64,000 nt of DNA from the NCBI GenBank assembly GCA_018697195.1, contig CM031858.1:77028818-77092817 (forward strand), in the 5' to 3' direction. Below are positions 23,116 through 37,015 of this stretch, piece by piece. Position 1 is the first letter of the stretch; every line of letters starts with the position of its first letter. A program made the translations under genes and the position numbers. The notes under the pieces were generated by a model. The model was not told where the DNA came from, ran no database searches, and was given only the letters and a program-made list of their open reading frames with translations. Source of the stretch: Certhia americana (Eukaryota > Chordata > Aves > Passeriformes > Certhiidae).

Positions 23116-25270
23116 ACTCTTGTTGCTCAGTCCACAGTCTTATTTGCCATAAGTGTTGACTTTATCATTTACTATTTTTTAGAAATAGCAATCTGCAGAA
23201 TTCTGTGGTGATTTCACAGGGATAAGTTCAGTTCTAAGTCTTCAGCTGACTTGGGAATGAATATTTTGCTGACTTGGAAACGTATTGCATCTATTAAGCG
23301 CTCATTTCTAGTCACTTTGGATGCCAATGTCTCCACTTCAAACCAGTAACTGGAGAAACTAGGTTAGAGAGATAGATCATCTTCTAATGGATACTTTTTT
23401 TTTATGTGCATTGATTGCTAAATCAAGTATCCTTCTTCCAAAAATATATAGATTTGGGGGAGATAAGAGTATTTGTGGAGAGGCAAGAGCATAAATGAAT
23501 TAAACAATTCAAGACTTGGAGCACAAGAAGGGTAAGTAACTTGTTTGTCATAATGGCAAGGGCAGAATTGATTCATAGAGTATTACATCTTTAAGGCCAA
23601 AGGAAAAGAATCTGTGAATGTGAAACAAAATATTTATGTCATCTTGGGGTAAGCTACAGAAAAGAAGTGATGACCAGGAGGACCAAGGCTTGTTTGGCAC
23701 TGCAATATTATCTGAAGGAAAAAAGTTTAAGCTCGTGAAACAAAATTTCTCAGATGGACAACACATCGTTCTAGAAAATAATGATGACAGTAACATTGTG
23801 TGCTTAAAATTTTCCTTAATTTCTAAGATAACCCTCTTGCTTAACAGAGCAGAATTAAAGTCCTTCTTCTGATTTCTCTGAGTTTAGAATTAGTTTTTCC
23901 CCTTGAGCACCATGCCAGTACAATTAAGAGTGTTAATTTACAGCATGGCCTGGCAGAAAATACTAATCTTTTCTTAGTAGTGCTTTTTTAGTGGGTTGGG
24001 ACCTAACTGGCATTAAGCATAAGGAAGCATCAACTGCCCTTAAGGACCAACTCTGCTGCTCCATTTCTGTATATGTTTAATAATTTCCTAATTTTCACTG
24101 CAGCTTTTGATAATCCTAAATAAATGTTACATGTGTAGTGCATTGTGCAATCTTTGGAGAAATCTCAGACAAATTATTATCTCTTCCTAGTGTATGCTAA
24201 ATAGTGTAGAGAAAATAGGTCTCTTGCAGATGGACACAGAAAACAATGCAGACATTGCATTAATATAATCTTTTTAATTATTTGTGACCTTTTACAAAGA
24301 GAGTAATACCATGTCATATGTTTTTCTGCTTTAAGTTCTGCAGGAGCATGTTTTTGAATCAAAAGTACTTTTATATTATTCTGTAAAGTTGATTTTATCC
24401 TTTAGTTTTAATGCATTACATTTTTTTTATCTTGAATGTGCGACCTATTCATGGGCAAGGTGCAGCTTAGCATCAGCTTAGTGAGAGGCCTTTCTGTTCT
24501 GATTTGCATGGACTACTATATTTCATCTTCTCTCAAATAATATTGAATGTATTAGCTGGCACCTGATAGAATCATAATTGAGTTCAACTGCCAGCTCTGA
24601 CCAGTACTTCAAAATAATCAAATGTTTCTATTTCTTGGAAGCAGCACATACAGTATATCATTTTTGTTGTTGTAGTGCCTCTTAGAAATATCTAAATTAT
24701 TTTCTACTTTTTTGAATGAGAAAGGTAATTTAGAATTTTGTTTTCTTCCCAGCACAGGAATCAGAGTGTGCTCTATTCAGACAGAAATTATAAAAATAAA
24801 AGCTTCACTCTTACCTTTTCTTTCTTTTCCATGGAAGTAGTATGTTATCTTTTTGAACTTATTACAGACTGCTGACCATGGAGAAAGGGAACATGGCATT
24901 TCTCTGGTGTTAATTAATGACAGCCTGTCTTTTATTTAACTTGAAGGGTTAAAACTACTGAGTTAACATCAGTAACATTGCTTTGCAAGTGCCTTTGATA
25001 TTCCCATCTGATATTTATGATCTCTTATACAGAACCAGGACTACAAACAACTCCTAATCCAGTTTCTGGGAAAAGATTATGCTAAATGAATGTTTTCAAT
25101 GCATCTCAGCAAGATTTCCTTTTTGTATTTCTAGGTGTTGTGAAATGAGCAGAGAAAAAATTTTATTTGAAGTAAGGAGAGAGGAAGTACATTTGGCTAG
25201 ACCATGAGTTTGGAGCCCAAGAAGGTGAATTTGCTGTTTTCTTCCTTGCAAGAGAGCAATTTTTAGCTTG
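23116..25270. other. AT-rich unique DNA, nothing recognised
   Basis: No coding or transposon sequence is recognised. The frames present are at most 82 codons and overlap one another on opposite strands (23,548-23,872). Confidence 0.5.
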
Positions 25271-25523
25271 TGTAACAAGCTTGTATTTAATGATCAGTCT
25301 TGTTTAGATAAATACCCAAAGGGGCTGAACCACTGCCTAACTTTTACCCAGGGTCTGTGGGACTTGGTAGCTGGGTTCCTAGAGACCGGGTTTGCATGTC
25401 CCCAGCGCATAAGCTCTGGATCCAGCTTTTGTAACCTTAAGATGACCAAGGAAGGGGAATATTTGTATAGTGAATTTTATATGCTGCTGGGTTCAATAAA
25501 CGCATCGGCTACTTCCTTTAACA
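25271..25523 (+). mobile_element. Candidate solo LTR of an endogenous retrovirus
   Basis: The block starts TGTAACAAGC and ends CCTTTAACA, giving the TG...CA ends expected of an LTR of about 253 bases. Its GC content is clearly above that of the flanks. A TATA-like TATATG lies near 25,479, and an AATAAA polyadenylation signal at 25,495-25,500 sits just upstream of the 3' end, as in many avian LTRs. No clear target-site duplication was found at these edges. The words TTGTATTTAATG (25,281) and TTGTATTAATG (25,524) form an imperfect direct repeat that may be coincidence. No internal viral genes are adjacent, so if real it is a recombined solo LTR. An 89-codon frame across it is not considered coding. 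Confidence 0.4.
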
Positions 25524-26569
25524 TTGTATTAATGTAGCCAGTCCTGGAAAAAATCTTATATTATAAGGATATAGTTTAATTACATGCTGCCACATGACTT
25601 ATGAGAATTCTCATGGTTTCCTATTTTTAATGGGTTTGGTTATTCCATAAATGCAAGCTAGCATAGAAAACAGGAATTTTGTTCTCATTTTTTAGTTCCA
25701 TAAGACAGAGATTTTTGTTAAAGCTATACCCAATCTCTAATAGAGTTTAGTGTTCTGTCTGTGATAATCTGCTATTTCTTCCTCTCATCTGTCCCCAAAA
25801 CTTTAAGGCTGCGGTTTGAAATGCTGATTTGGTTGTTACTCCAGGCATACCTCAGCTGCTCTTCACTACTGAAGAGCATTTTGAATTTTTCCTGACAGAA
25901 ATTATTATACCCTCCTGTAAGACAGTAGGATTGCATTTGTAGCCTCTCCTTACCATGTGTCTGTCAAATATCTTGCACTTAAAAGCAAATTTTAATCTGA
26001 CACTAAACATTTTGATCAGCACCTGCTCTCGTCGTGCATGAAGTTAAGCTAGTAGATCTGAGGGGCAGCAATAACATGAGAAGAAAGATGCTAATGAGCA
26101 ACTGGGGCTTGTTGTGGATGGTAACTTTTTGCTTTTTGACTTAATTCACTGTCAGCCAAAAAAAAAAGCTAGGAACAACTGTGTAGTTCTAGAAGTGTGA
26201 AAAGATGGGTGGAAAACTAGCAAAATATATCATAGATTTGATGATAAAAATATTTCTTTCTAGATTTCCTTTTTCGCTTTTTGTCTCGATGTGATTGGAT
26301 CGAAATGAAAGTTTTCTTCCTTGTAACATTATATTTTTATCCTGTGAGCAAGTGGGTAGTGATGCCTCAATATGAGATTAGTTTTTATTTTAAATAAGTT
26401 TAGAGAACTGAGGAAGGAGCCCTGCTTAATGAACGGGTCTCCCAAAAATTAACTCTGAAGGTAATGAGCCAGAATTTTGCTGATTAATTCCTGATGTAAC
26501 ATCAGTGAAGTCAGAACAGCTAGAACAGCTGCATAGAATGCAGCTTGGAAATAGCTTGTGAACATTGGC

Positions 26570-26575
<6 letters not shown>

Positions 26576-26613
<38 letters not shown>
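26576..26613. repeat. T38 homopolymer
   Basis: An uninterrupted run of 38 T on the plus strand between GAAAC and AAATTC. It is one of the three longest T runs in the window. Confidence 0.97.
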
Positions 26614-26618
<5 letters not shown>

Positions 26619-29360
26619 CTTTCTGGTAGTTTTATGGTGTTACCTGTAATTCTGCAAATTCTGCATCATTGTTTTTAAAAGTCATTATTGTGTCTGTAGG
26701 TCACACAGTGAAGTTGAAATAATTCTGTTTGAGTCCAAAAATTCACTTTTTTTTTTCCTCTCAAAGAAATATCTAGTCAAATGTTACCCTGGGAGTTATG
26801 AGGCATTGGTCATGGTTGCTTCCAGTGCTGTTGTGGTGGCAATACGGTTAAATGTTCTTTTGTGTGCCTTTCAGAAATGCACACTTTCTTTTGGAAGGTA
26901 AAGAGGGTATAAACATGGGTTGACATATAATTTTATGTACTCATATGAAGGCTGACTTTCTGATAACCCTCACAAAAAATATGTGGAAGGAACAGGTTTT
27001 GCAGTGTCCTTATCTCACCATATTATTGTTATTTTTTATTAATTACAAGAATCCTTTAAATTACATTCACCAAATTTGTATACATAGTTCTCATGTTCTA
27101 ATGGGTCTAGATCTGATCCAGTAAATAATGAAAACGTTTTTATAGTTAGGTGTACCAGTCTCGTTGTTAAACAAAAAGGAAAAAACAGGTTATAACTTTA
27201 AAAAGTGCACTTTTGAGAGACTGTTACACTTCCATTTATTTTAACAGTAGATACAGGTAGCTGGTTCAGGCTGATAAATTCATAGATTTCTTTCCTGGCT
27301 CAGGTCTATTTTATGCTTTAGTTAGCTACAACAATGTTTGTTTGCTCCCAGTTTTTCAGAACACAAATATTTTACAATCACTGTAATCACAGAAAGTTTA
27401 CTATACAGATCAAGTTTAGTTTCCTACCAGAGATCTGAGATTTCCTTTTAAAAGGGATTACTGATCATACTTGTTTAGCGTTACAGACTTACTGAAAATC
27501 ATAAAGAGAGAAGATCTAGGCATTGATCTCTACTTCCACGGATTCTTAACTTTATACAGTGTGTCTAATTCTGTTCCAGTGGTGGAATAAGTCAGTCCAT
27601 AATGCTGGACATCCAGATAAACCTGCAGAGAATCAGAACTGGGTAACTTGCTGCTGAGTAGGTGACAAAAGCTAAAAGAGCATCTAAGGCTCAATGTTGT
27701 AGCTTCTTTCCTTACAATATATGTGACACAGCTGACACAAAATGGAAAGGTTCTGTTGTTAGATCTATAAAAATACCCACAAAGCATGACCAAGATTAAA
27801 AGGCACAGAGTGGAAGGTCATATTTTCTTCTCAAATAGATGGTTCCTTGACTATAGGTGGTTTAGCAACTAAAACTTGTGGAAAAAATTTTTTTTTTTAA
27901 TCTTGCCTTTTTTTTTTTCCTCTGTGGGAGAAGTTTTTATTGTTATATCTTTTAGAAGAAAGGCTTTTCTTTTCCTTTTCTATTATCACAAATCCTGAAG
28001 TGGCTGATTATTATCGTAGGATAACCTTGTCTAAGAAAGTCACATCTGAAGAGGTGAAACAATGCTTAAAGGAATGCCAGAGACTGAAAAATGTCAGGAT
28101 GTCAAGCATGTCTTCTGGATAGGTTAGAAGCTATTTTCAAGAGTACATATTGAAAGGGAAAGAAATTAGGTCCGTTGGACCTAAGTCCAAAATACAGTTT
28201 GGCAGTGAAAACTAGTAATGCTTACACAGCAACAGGGTTTTGTCAGAAATACAACCAGCAATGTAAGAGCCTAAAGCAAGTCATCTGTTGTTCAGATTTA
28301 GCCTCCTCATAAAAAGGTTAAGCATTTATTTCCTTTACTAGTACAATGTTTATAATTAGTTTCATAGTTACTGGTTTGTTGGGTCTGTAGTGTTTCAGTT
28401 TTGTTTGAAAAAATAAAATCAAAAAAGAGGAAACTACACTTGCCAAGTGTGTTACCCTGGCTCAGGATTGCAGATTACCACAAGAAGGGATCCCTCTAGA
28501 CTTTTCAAAGGTAAAAGACTTCACATAAACTGCTTTCAGAAGCTGTATGAAAACATTAGCAGGGGAGAAATGTCTTGCAGTGATTGTTAAGAGGCTACTC
28601 AAGTATGTGCAAAACATGCAACAACTTGTGTGAGTGTTCAGGGCACAGGAAGAAGTTTTTATATTTCTGTAGAATCTTTGAATGTTTAAACAAATATCTA
28701 CTTCCATTTTCTTAATTTTTTGCTCACAGTGGACAAGAAAAAGGAATGTGACTCACTACATTTGGACATTGGTTGTCTTGGGTACACTTAATTTGTCTTG
28801 TGATATAGGATATTTTGAAGAAAGACAAATGTCTTGATTAAGGTTAACACTGAAGGAAACTCAAACTCCCTGAATTCTTGAAACTTAATGCTGTGTAAGG
28901 AGCAAAACAAGAGAAGTATGTCTCAAAATCTGAAAGTAACTAATAATCTAGAAAATTTTTCTTGGTTAGGTCATTAATATAGTATGTATTATACTGTGTC
29001 AGTCAGAGCAACAAAGAAATCAATAAAAGAAAGGGAGAAAAATGAACTTTGTATTCTCTCACTGTTGCATAAAAGCAATTTAATACACAGAAGAATTCTT
29101 AGTATTTTAAAATCAGTATTTTAAGTTATTTCAGGGTTTGGCTGCAGTATAGTTCTGGTTTATTTTTGTTTTATCATAAATATCCTATGTCAGAGGGAAT
29201 AAAAGTTTGGTATGACATGTAGTATTTTAGTAATAGTCTTAGAGTAGACCTTAGGACTTGCTGTGCAAGGCACTTCCAGGGGAAATACCAGTGTATGATT
29301 TATTTTCTCATAACTCCGTGAAATACTTCTTGTGTTTAATAAAAGTAAAACCACACACAC

Positions 29361-29485
29361 CAAAAAAAAAAAAAAAAATCCCTCAAAGAACTCTTAATGG
29401 TTTAGAAAAAAAAAAATTATATATTAATGTTTATATTTATATTATATTTATATAATATTAATATATATTTATATTTATATTAATG
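29361..29485. repeat. A17 run followed by an almost pure A/T tract
   Basis: A CACACACACC-like stretch and about 17 A (29,361-29,377) are followed by a second A run. From about 29,411 to 29,485 the tract is nearly pure A/T, built of ATATTTATATTTATATTA words. It is low complexity with partial self-complementarity and could form cruciforms or be prone to instability. No gene is present. Confidence 0.85.
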
Positions 29486-32400
29486 ATAAATTATCTGATT
29501 ATATATTTCTCTATTACAAGGATAATTCTTCATTTAAATATCTCCTCCTTTATTGTGCTGGTTAGTCAAACCATAGCACTGTTCGAAATGTGTTAGGAAG
29601 AATCTGGAACTGGGGATTTAGCCCAACCATTTGATTATTTTTTTCAAAAGTCTTCAAACTATATTTTTGAGTAACTAGCACCCACCACTGTTTTAAAAAA
29701 TTAGAAAATTTCTCATTATAGTAATAAAGAAGGCTAATTTAATACTAAATGTTAGATACATCTAAATAAGGGATTTCACCTTTTATTATAGAATGCAACA
29801 TTTTGATTTGCAAATCAGAGGTGCATGTTATGTCATAAATATATTGTCAGCAGATCTTAACTTAAAGGTTAATAAAGACTGATTATGAATTTTTTTGGCT
29901 GTGGACATTCTTACAGATTTTTTATTTTGTCTAGATTTTTTCCATTGTGTGAAAGGAAGGGCAAAGCTGATGGATATATAAATATTTCAGATGAGCCTGA
30001 GATACAGGAGGCAAGCACCTAGCTTAACACTCTCAGGTGTTGGTGTCACACGGCTGTGATGCATTTCAGTAACGTATGTCAACACTTCTGTGATCTTGAC
30101 TAATTGTATGGATTTATTCCATCATTTAAATTAACAGAAGATTGAAAGAAAACAAGTCAGAATTTATGTAATGAAGTTTATCAGATGTTTGATACATACT
30201 ACTGTGAATTGTGATGGTTTATGAAGTTTTCTACCTCTCACCTTGAATGTAGGTCATAAGTACAGTTCTCTTGAATTTTGTGCTGTACAGCCAAAGACAG
30301 ACATTTCAAAAGTGCACCATTCTTTCACTTTCTGAGTGAATAACACATTATATAGTGATTTACTAGTTGGAATTTGGAAAGGATGTCTATTTAAATTCAG
30401 TCTGGTGCATTTTAACCACTTACTTGGTTTGTTAGTACATTCTTACCTAATTTGTAGAACACATTAACAGTTTCACAGTTGACTATATCTTCTCAAAAGT
30501 GCAATGATGTGTTCATATATCTGAGACCTATTTTGTTGTGTTTTTTAAAGGTTTTATAAACAGTGTATTTTTGAGTTTAGATAAATAGTAAAATAAAATT
30601 TAAAAAAAAAAGATGTATATTAATGTACAAACTAAGATTAGCACTTTGTTCTTTGAGGCCAGTTTGTGCAAAATGCTGCAGTCAATACCCAATGTCCAAA
30701 GTAATTTCTTAATCTTTTTTATCTGTTAATTGTTTGTTTATGTGTTTTGGCTTTACATATGTGTTTTGAAGCACATTTTTTGTTGTCTTAAAACTCTTTT
30801 TTTTAATGCAATTTGCATTCTTCTTATTGCCCAATTATATGGTGTCAGCAAGGTCTTTTTCTTACTACTGATTAGGATGGCATGCACATGTAAAGTACAT
30901 AGATTTTCTCAGCCCATTGATTGCTGCTGCTGAAGAATAATCTAGTCTGTGTTTATGTGCTATATTTTCCATATATATAAAGCATATCTTTTTTTTGGTA
31001 AATACCATATGGATAGGTGTTGACACTTCATGTCATCCTTTATCTGTTTTTGTCACAAAATGGTGTCTGAGATGCAGTGTTTGTGTACGCACAAAAAGAC
31101 AAAAAATAAGCCTATAACTTGCACTACTCTGATAATTCAGCAAGTGGCCTTTGTGCAAAAGTGGGTAGGAGTGGTAACCTAAGTAAGTTGTCTGTTTTAC
31201 TTGACTCATAATTTTTCTCCTCCAAAGAGGAAAACCTGCTTATGTTTGAAGTGACTTTATAATAAAACTGCATAAACATAAAGCTTTTATTATACATTCA
31301 CATGACTGAAAGTATAGTTATGGTAATTATATGGATTTGTTTATCCCTCCTGTCTACTAAAACTGTAATTGTAAAACAAAGAGTATGTTCATCATAAAAA
31401 TGTCTGAGATGATTATATTTATCTAGTTCAAGAGTAAAATATTTGCATAGAATCTTGAGTCAAGTTCTGAACCTGTTGTCTTTTTTTTGATTAGTACCAC
31501 AAAGAAGTGTTAAATTATGTCAACAACTACATGGAGTTTCATATATGGAAATGTCAATGTACAGGGATATTTTCATGCCAAAAAAAGTTTGTTTAGTCAC
31601 ACAAGATCCCAGACATAGCTAGGCACAATTCTCACCATTTTCACTGTTCACCCACTTTATTTTGAATGTTGTTCTCTTTTGTTATACCTCTTACTCTCAC
31701 TGCCCAAAATATAAATAAGATTTTATAGTCACCTGATCAAAATGTAGTCTAGGTCTTCCTCTGGAGAAGTAGGAGTATAGGTGCAAGTGCGAGCTTGAAA
31801 TCTAGGAGGTTATGTGGGGAGAATTTTATGTCAAATTCTCAAATGCACAGATTCCTTGGGGCTGTAGGCTTAATTTTACTTCAAGAATGTTTTTTTTTTT
31901 TTCTGAAGGTTCAGGTTTATCAAAATTATTATCCCTTTTCTGTTAGGCTGGGATAGTATACATCAGTCTTAGGGCAACCGCTCTGTAATGTCTAATAGGC
32001 TAATTATTTAAAAAGGCACAAGCCTGGAGCTCTCAGTAAGGAGCTGTTGTTGATACTTTCTTTATCTGTGGTACAGTTAAGTATTGTGCAGAAGTATACT
32101 TCTAAATCTTTCAGTCTGTGAGGCTTGAAAGGTTTTGGACACATTCCAACCAACCTTAGAGAAATCTCACCTGGATTCTGATAAAATGGAAGAAATTTTA
32201 AGACTGTTTTCTTTTACTGTACTGCATGTTCATAATCATTGGATCATTATTGCTTAGAGATTTATAGAGATGTTCTTATAAAAATTAGAAAACAAACAAT
32301 GTGAAAACTTACATTCATGCACTTTTGCCTCTATACATTCACATAGATAGTAAATTGACCAAGACATTATTTGTTTCTTGTTTTTTTTTTTTTTTTAATA

Positions 32401-32644
32401 TTTCACATGGTGACTAATATTTTCTTTTATACGTTGCTTGCACTATCATACCACCTGCATGCCCTTGTTAGTATAATTCATGGAGAGGGGAAATGTTCTG
32501 ATGGAATTAAAATTAAAAAACATTTGTTGGAATTGCTGTGTCTCATAGTTCTTTAGAGCATTTTTTATTTAAATATAATTCCTAGTGTGGTATGGTGTGT
32601 GTATGGGTGCCTGGAAATACCTTTGACAGAAGACCTTTTAAATT

Positions 32645-33245
32645 TAGGGAGTCAAAGAATCATGTGGGTTGGACATGACCTCTTGAGATCATGTAGTCTG
32701 CTCCCCCAGCTCAAGCAGGGTCAGCTTCAGCACCTTGCCCTGGAACACGTCCAGTTGGATGCTGAATATTTCCACAGAAGTAGAATTTATTGACCTCACT
32801 GGACAGCCTGCCTTACTGCAGTGAAGATGTGTTGTCTTGTGTTCATTTGGAATTTCCTATTTTTCAGTTTGTCCTGTTGCCTCTTGCCCTGTCAGTGGGC
32901 AGCACTTAGAATAGTCTGTTTCCTTCTTATTCATTCTTTTCCTTCAGATATTTGTACTCCTTGGTAAGAAACAATCTGAGCATTTTCTTCTTTAAGCTGA
33001 ACAGTTCTAGTTTTCTCATCTTTTTCTTGTAAGACAGATGCTCCAGCCCCTTCAACATCTTCTTGGTCATTTGTTGAACTCTCTCTGATATATCCATGTC
33101 TCTCTTGTTCTGGGGAGCCCAGAACTGGACTCAGGAGTCCAGGTGTGGTCACTTCAGTGTTCTGTAGAGAGAAAAAATCACCTTCTTCAACATTACTGGC
33201 AACACAGTAACATAGCTGTAACAGGGATGTGATATTAGAGGGTTT
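32645..33245 (-). mobile_element. CR1 LINE fragment, C-terminal ORF2 and 3' end
   Basis: Read on the plus strand it starts CAAAGAATCATGTGGGTTGG and runs through CTCAAGCAGGGTCAGC (about 32,712). It includes TTGTCCTGTTGCCTCTTGCC near 32,870, GATGCTCCAGCCCCTTCAAC near 33,037 and CCCAGAACTGGACTCAGGAG near 33,118. It ends with a CTGGCAACA block near 33,205. This order is the complement of the CR1 ORF2 C-terminus and 3' end. A 115-codon minus frame (32,931-33,278) runs in the element's own sense direction but is a relic with no start context. The element is antisense to the inferred gene. Confidence 0.9.
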
Positions 33246-34254
33246 TGCTTTTTCCAAAGCCACTTTAAATATTACCAAGCTGGAAATTCCTGCCCACAGA
33301 TGTCACAATGTTTTCAAAGTCAAGAGAAATCAATAGTTAGTAATTTAAACTCATTCAATCAGTTAAATTTTTCATGCTGTAGAGCCCATAACTCAGTAAA
33401 TATGTTTTAATGGAGCTAAGAAAGAAGATAATTTCCTTTATAAAGCTGTGAAAGACACCACTTAGAATTAATTCATGCAAAATTCTTAGCAAAATTTTGC
33501 AGTCTAAGTAAGTTTATAGGTAATTTGATCTCACACCCTCCTAGTACTAAGACTAATGAATGGCTTATAATGTTAATATTCATAAACAGCCACTTTACTG
33601 CTAATAAGAACTCTGAAAGTTTCCAACATATCCTTTGTAAAATGACTTACAGAAAGCCATATAGTGGCTTCTGGATAATTTAATTTCTGTGTATCACATT
33701 GCATCATTTGCTAGTTTTCCTAGAAAGATAAAATGTAATTGAAAACTTAAAATTCCATTAATTTCCTCTTGTTAATGCTTTCATTTGGCCTTTATGTTAT
33801 TGTCATAATTACAGAATAGAGATCAAAAGAATAAAATTTCTAATTCTTCTGATTTTGAAAGAAAATTTATGAGTAAGACCAAATCACCTGCATAGTTGGT
33901 GTGGAAAAGAAATGTTTGCCAATGTAATCAGGAATAACAGAAAATAAAATGTATTTGTCAGCATGATGCCTTAGGGCATCATTCTTAGCATGGCAGTAAA
34001 ATGAAAATTTAAGTGAAAGGAAAGGAACAGACTACCTTTTACTGATCTAGGGATAGAAGTGTCTCTGGAAGGATTGGCCACTTCAGAGAGACCTTGCAGA
34101 ATTTTGCAGTACGTGAATGGGAGAATTGACTGAGATGATGGTGGAAAATTGTTTGCTTTCTTTGTTTTTATTTAATAGAAATTATTTCTCCGTTGTGTTC
34201 CCTCTGGTCACAGATGTACATGCATAACTTCTGAGAGAAAGGCTTGAAAGGCCA

Positions 34255-34545
34255 GAGTGTCATTTATGTTGGAAAAGACCTTCGAGATCATTGAGGCCAA
34301 CAATTACCCTAACACTGCCAAGTCCACCACAAAACCATCTCCCTGAATGTCAAAGCTATGGCTTTGTTTAACACCTCCAGGGATGATGACTCCACCACTT
34401 CTCTGGGCTGCCTGTTACAATGTCTCAAATGACTACCCTTTCAGTAAAGAACTTTTCCTATTATCCAGTCTAGATGACCCCTGGCCCTGGTGCAACCTCT
34501 TTCCTCTTGTCCTATCTTTGGTTACCTTCAAAAAGAGGCTGTTAA
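34255..34545 (-). mobile_element. CR1 LINE 3' end fragment
   Basis: The plus strand reads TTGGAAAAGACCTTCGAGAT (about 34,269), followed by the ACACTGCCAAGTCCACC block. CACCTCCAGGGATGATGACT lies near 34,371, CTCTGGGCTGCCTGTTACAA near 34,401 and CTGGCCCTGGTGCAACCTC near 34,480. This is the complement of a CR1 3' end in a different subfamily from the copy at 15.4 kb. It is 5'-truncated and broken by small indels. Confidence 0.93.
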
Positions 34546-36974
34546 GTTATGAAAAGACTCTGAGTATGTATAGAATGATATGCAGAATCTATGCTACTAT
34601 TTAGTACTTTACTACTTCTGACGAGCAGATCTTAATGAAAGCTCTTAATTTGCACCTTTTCAAAGTTGCTATTCTCCATTTTCTGTGTCCCCTGTGCTTG
34701 GGAAGAGCGCTTTGTGTTGTGTCCTGTGAGTCATCAAATCTAGGAAGGAAGTGATTTGCAAAACATTTTCACATGAAATATCCTGCTATTTGTCACACAG
34801 ACTGGAGTTTGGTTTTGTTGGTGGCTTTTTTTTTGCCTGAAAAGCTTGTGATTGTGACAAATGCTGCTATATGAAAAGAGTTGCACCACAGGCTCTCTGG
34901 CAGATGAAGTTTGCAAATTATGTCAGTTTTCAGAGGCAGAAAATGAAAGTGTAAACTTAAAATCATTTACAGTGTGAGGAACATCCAATTTATTAACTGA
35001 GCTCTACTGTAGTTGTTCTTTCTGCAAATTCTTTATATATGACCCTGTACAGTTTTTATTTCAAGGAATTTTTTCTCAGTGAGAGTAGATAAAAAATATT
35101 GTTGAAATGGCATTTGAGAGGGAAGTTTAATGCCTTTTCCAGATACTAGTTGAAGTCACTGTTCCTGACCCCTACAGAATCTTAGGATTCAACATGTCTT
35201 TGTATTGAGAAATTTTGAAGGCTAGGCATATCCTGACACCTTAAAAATTTTCTTTTATAACACTGCTTTTCCTTTTCCATAGCTCATAAAAAGTTTATTA
35301 GACCAAAGCTGTGTGTGTAAATCTCTATTGGGGTTATGCACCTGAACTGTTGGACTAACCATAAAACATGGATTGTCTTTCTTCCTCTTTTTCTTATTCT
35401 CTCAATGATAACTTCTGTTAGGCATACCAAGCCACTCAGTTGTACATCTTTACATAGACTTGAATTATGAGGAGCACCTTACATATGTAATCTTCCCTAT
35501 TCCTTAATAACTTTTAAATTATTCCATTTATAATTTTATGATTTCTTTCCTAGTTAAAAAAAAAAAAAAAAGGTGCTATCAGTAATATGGTGGCACATAT
35601 TTACAATATATTATATACAATATTTCTATATGTTACTCCCAAGAAATATGGTAATCCCTTTATATTACATTCTTACATTTTGTCCTGGAAATTAAAGAAC
35701 AACAGAGTTTTTCTTAGTGTATTTTGATGAAATTTTGTGAATCCTCACTATGCGAGAGTCAACATTTTTCAACCAATTATGTTGCCTAGAACAGAGAAAC
35801 TTCTAATATCAAGTGGGTAATTATAACTTGAGATAGTGTGTGCTGATTGCTCTAATCACCGTATAAAATTTATGAGGTTTGTACTGGCTAATGAACAAAG
35901 TGAGGCAGATAGTATTATCAGTTGTTTGACTATTTTGCAGTATGAAATTATGATTTCAGATGACGTTTTATCTAGTAGCAGAACCTGTTTCTTGGCAAGG
36001 ACCTGTGTATCTATTTCGTAGGTAATCCCACTTCCAAATGTCACTTATTAGAAGCAGCATGTGCATAATAAAGATCATCATTAGGACCTTTAATGGATAG
36101 GTAACAGACTGCTTTAGGTATCAGGCATACTTGGTGCTCATTGAGCTCTTAGCAATACTCTGATTATTTTGCACTTGCAATGATCAGAAAGTAGTTAGTT
36201 GTACACAGGAGGGTGTTTTATCAGCAAAGGGAACACATCCAAAAGACCTAACCTTGATTTTGATTCAGCCGATGTGGCTGCATGGTCCATATGTTTGGTT
36301 GATACCTGAGCTGAGATAATTTAATGCAATTAGATTCCTTTTAGGGCTTTTATTTTGAGCTTCTTCTTTAAGGAAAGGAACCACACAATGACACTCAGAT
36401 GCAAGAGATGCAATCTGCATTTTAGTTAAAATTTCTTTTTATTGGCATATGGAGATGATTCTTAACAGACATAGAAAAGTCTCAAGAAATAAAACTATTG
36501 CTAACACACATAGTCTAATTCAGGTATGGTCTAACACTTCATCTAATAATACATACTGTCTGTATGTCTATCTGTTATCCTGCTCTCCTCCACTGCTAAC
36601 AGCTTTTAAACCATTGGCCAGTTCTTGCCAAGTTTCACAGATGGCTTGAAGGCTCAAAGATGTAAAGCATCCTATCGATTTTACAAAAACAAGTACTGCT
36701 TCTAGGAGAAAAGATTGCTGTGTGATAACACCTTCTACTAAATATCCCACAACCGGGAAAATACTCAAGTTATTTTGATTTAGCTATATATTATGATATA
36801 GCTGTGTAGTTCTGATCTTTCCAGGGCTGCTGTGAAACGAAGTGCTAATTGCATCACAAAGGAACAGTTTTCAAAGTTAAGATAGCTGGCAATTAAAAAG
36901 GACTTCAAATGAAGCATTTTTGTTATTCCTGCTGCAAAAATACGATTTTATAAATATACTGCATGTTTGGGTTT

Positions 36975-36975
<1 letters not shown>

Positions 36976-37011
<36 letters not shown>

Positions 37012-37015
37012 CCAG
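36976..37015. repeat. T40 homopolymer
   Basis: Forty uninterrupted T on the plus strand, preceded by GTTTGGGTTTG. It is the longest homopolymer in the window. The G/T-rich lead resembles the other T-rich tracts in the putative intron. Confidence 0.97.

Noticed and set aside
27940..28122. 60-codon plus frame with a plausible-looking soluble peptide (contains EEVKQCLKECQRLKN)
   Set aside because: Considered as an internal exon. No family was recognised, and I saw no convincing acceptor and donor pair at its edges.
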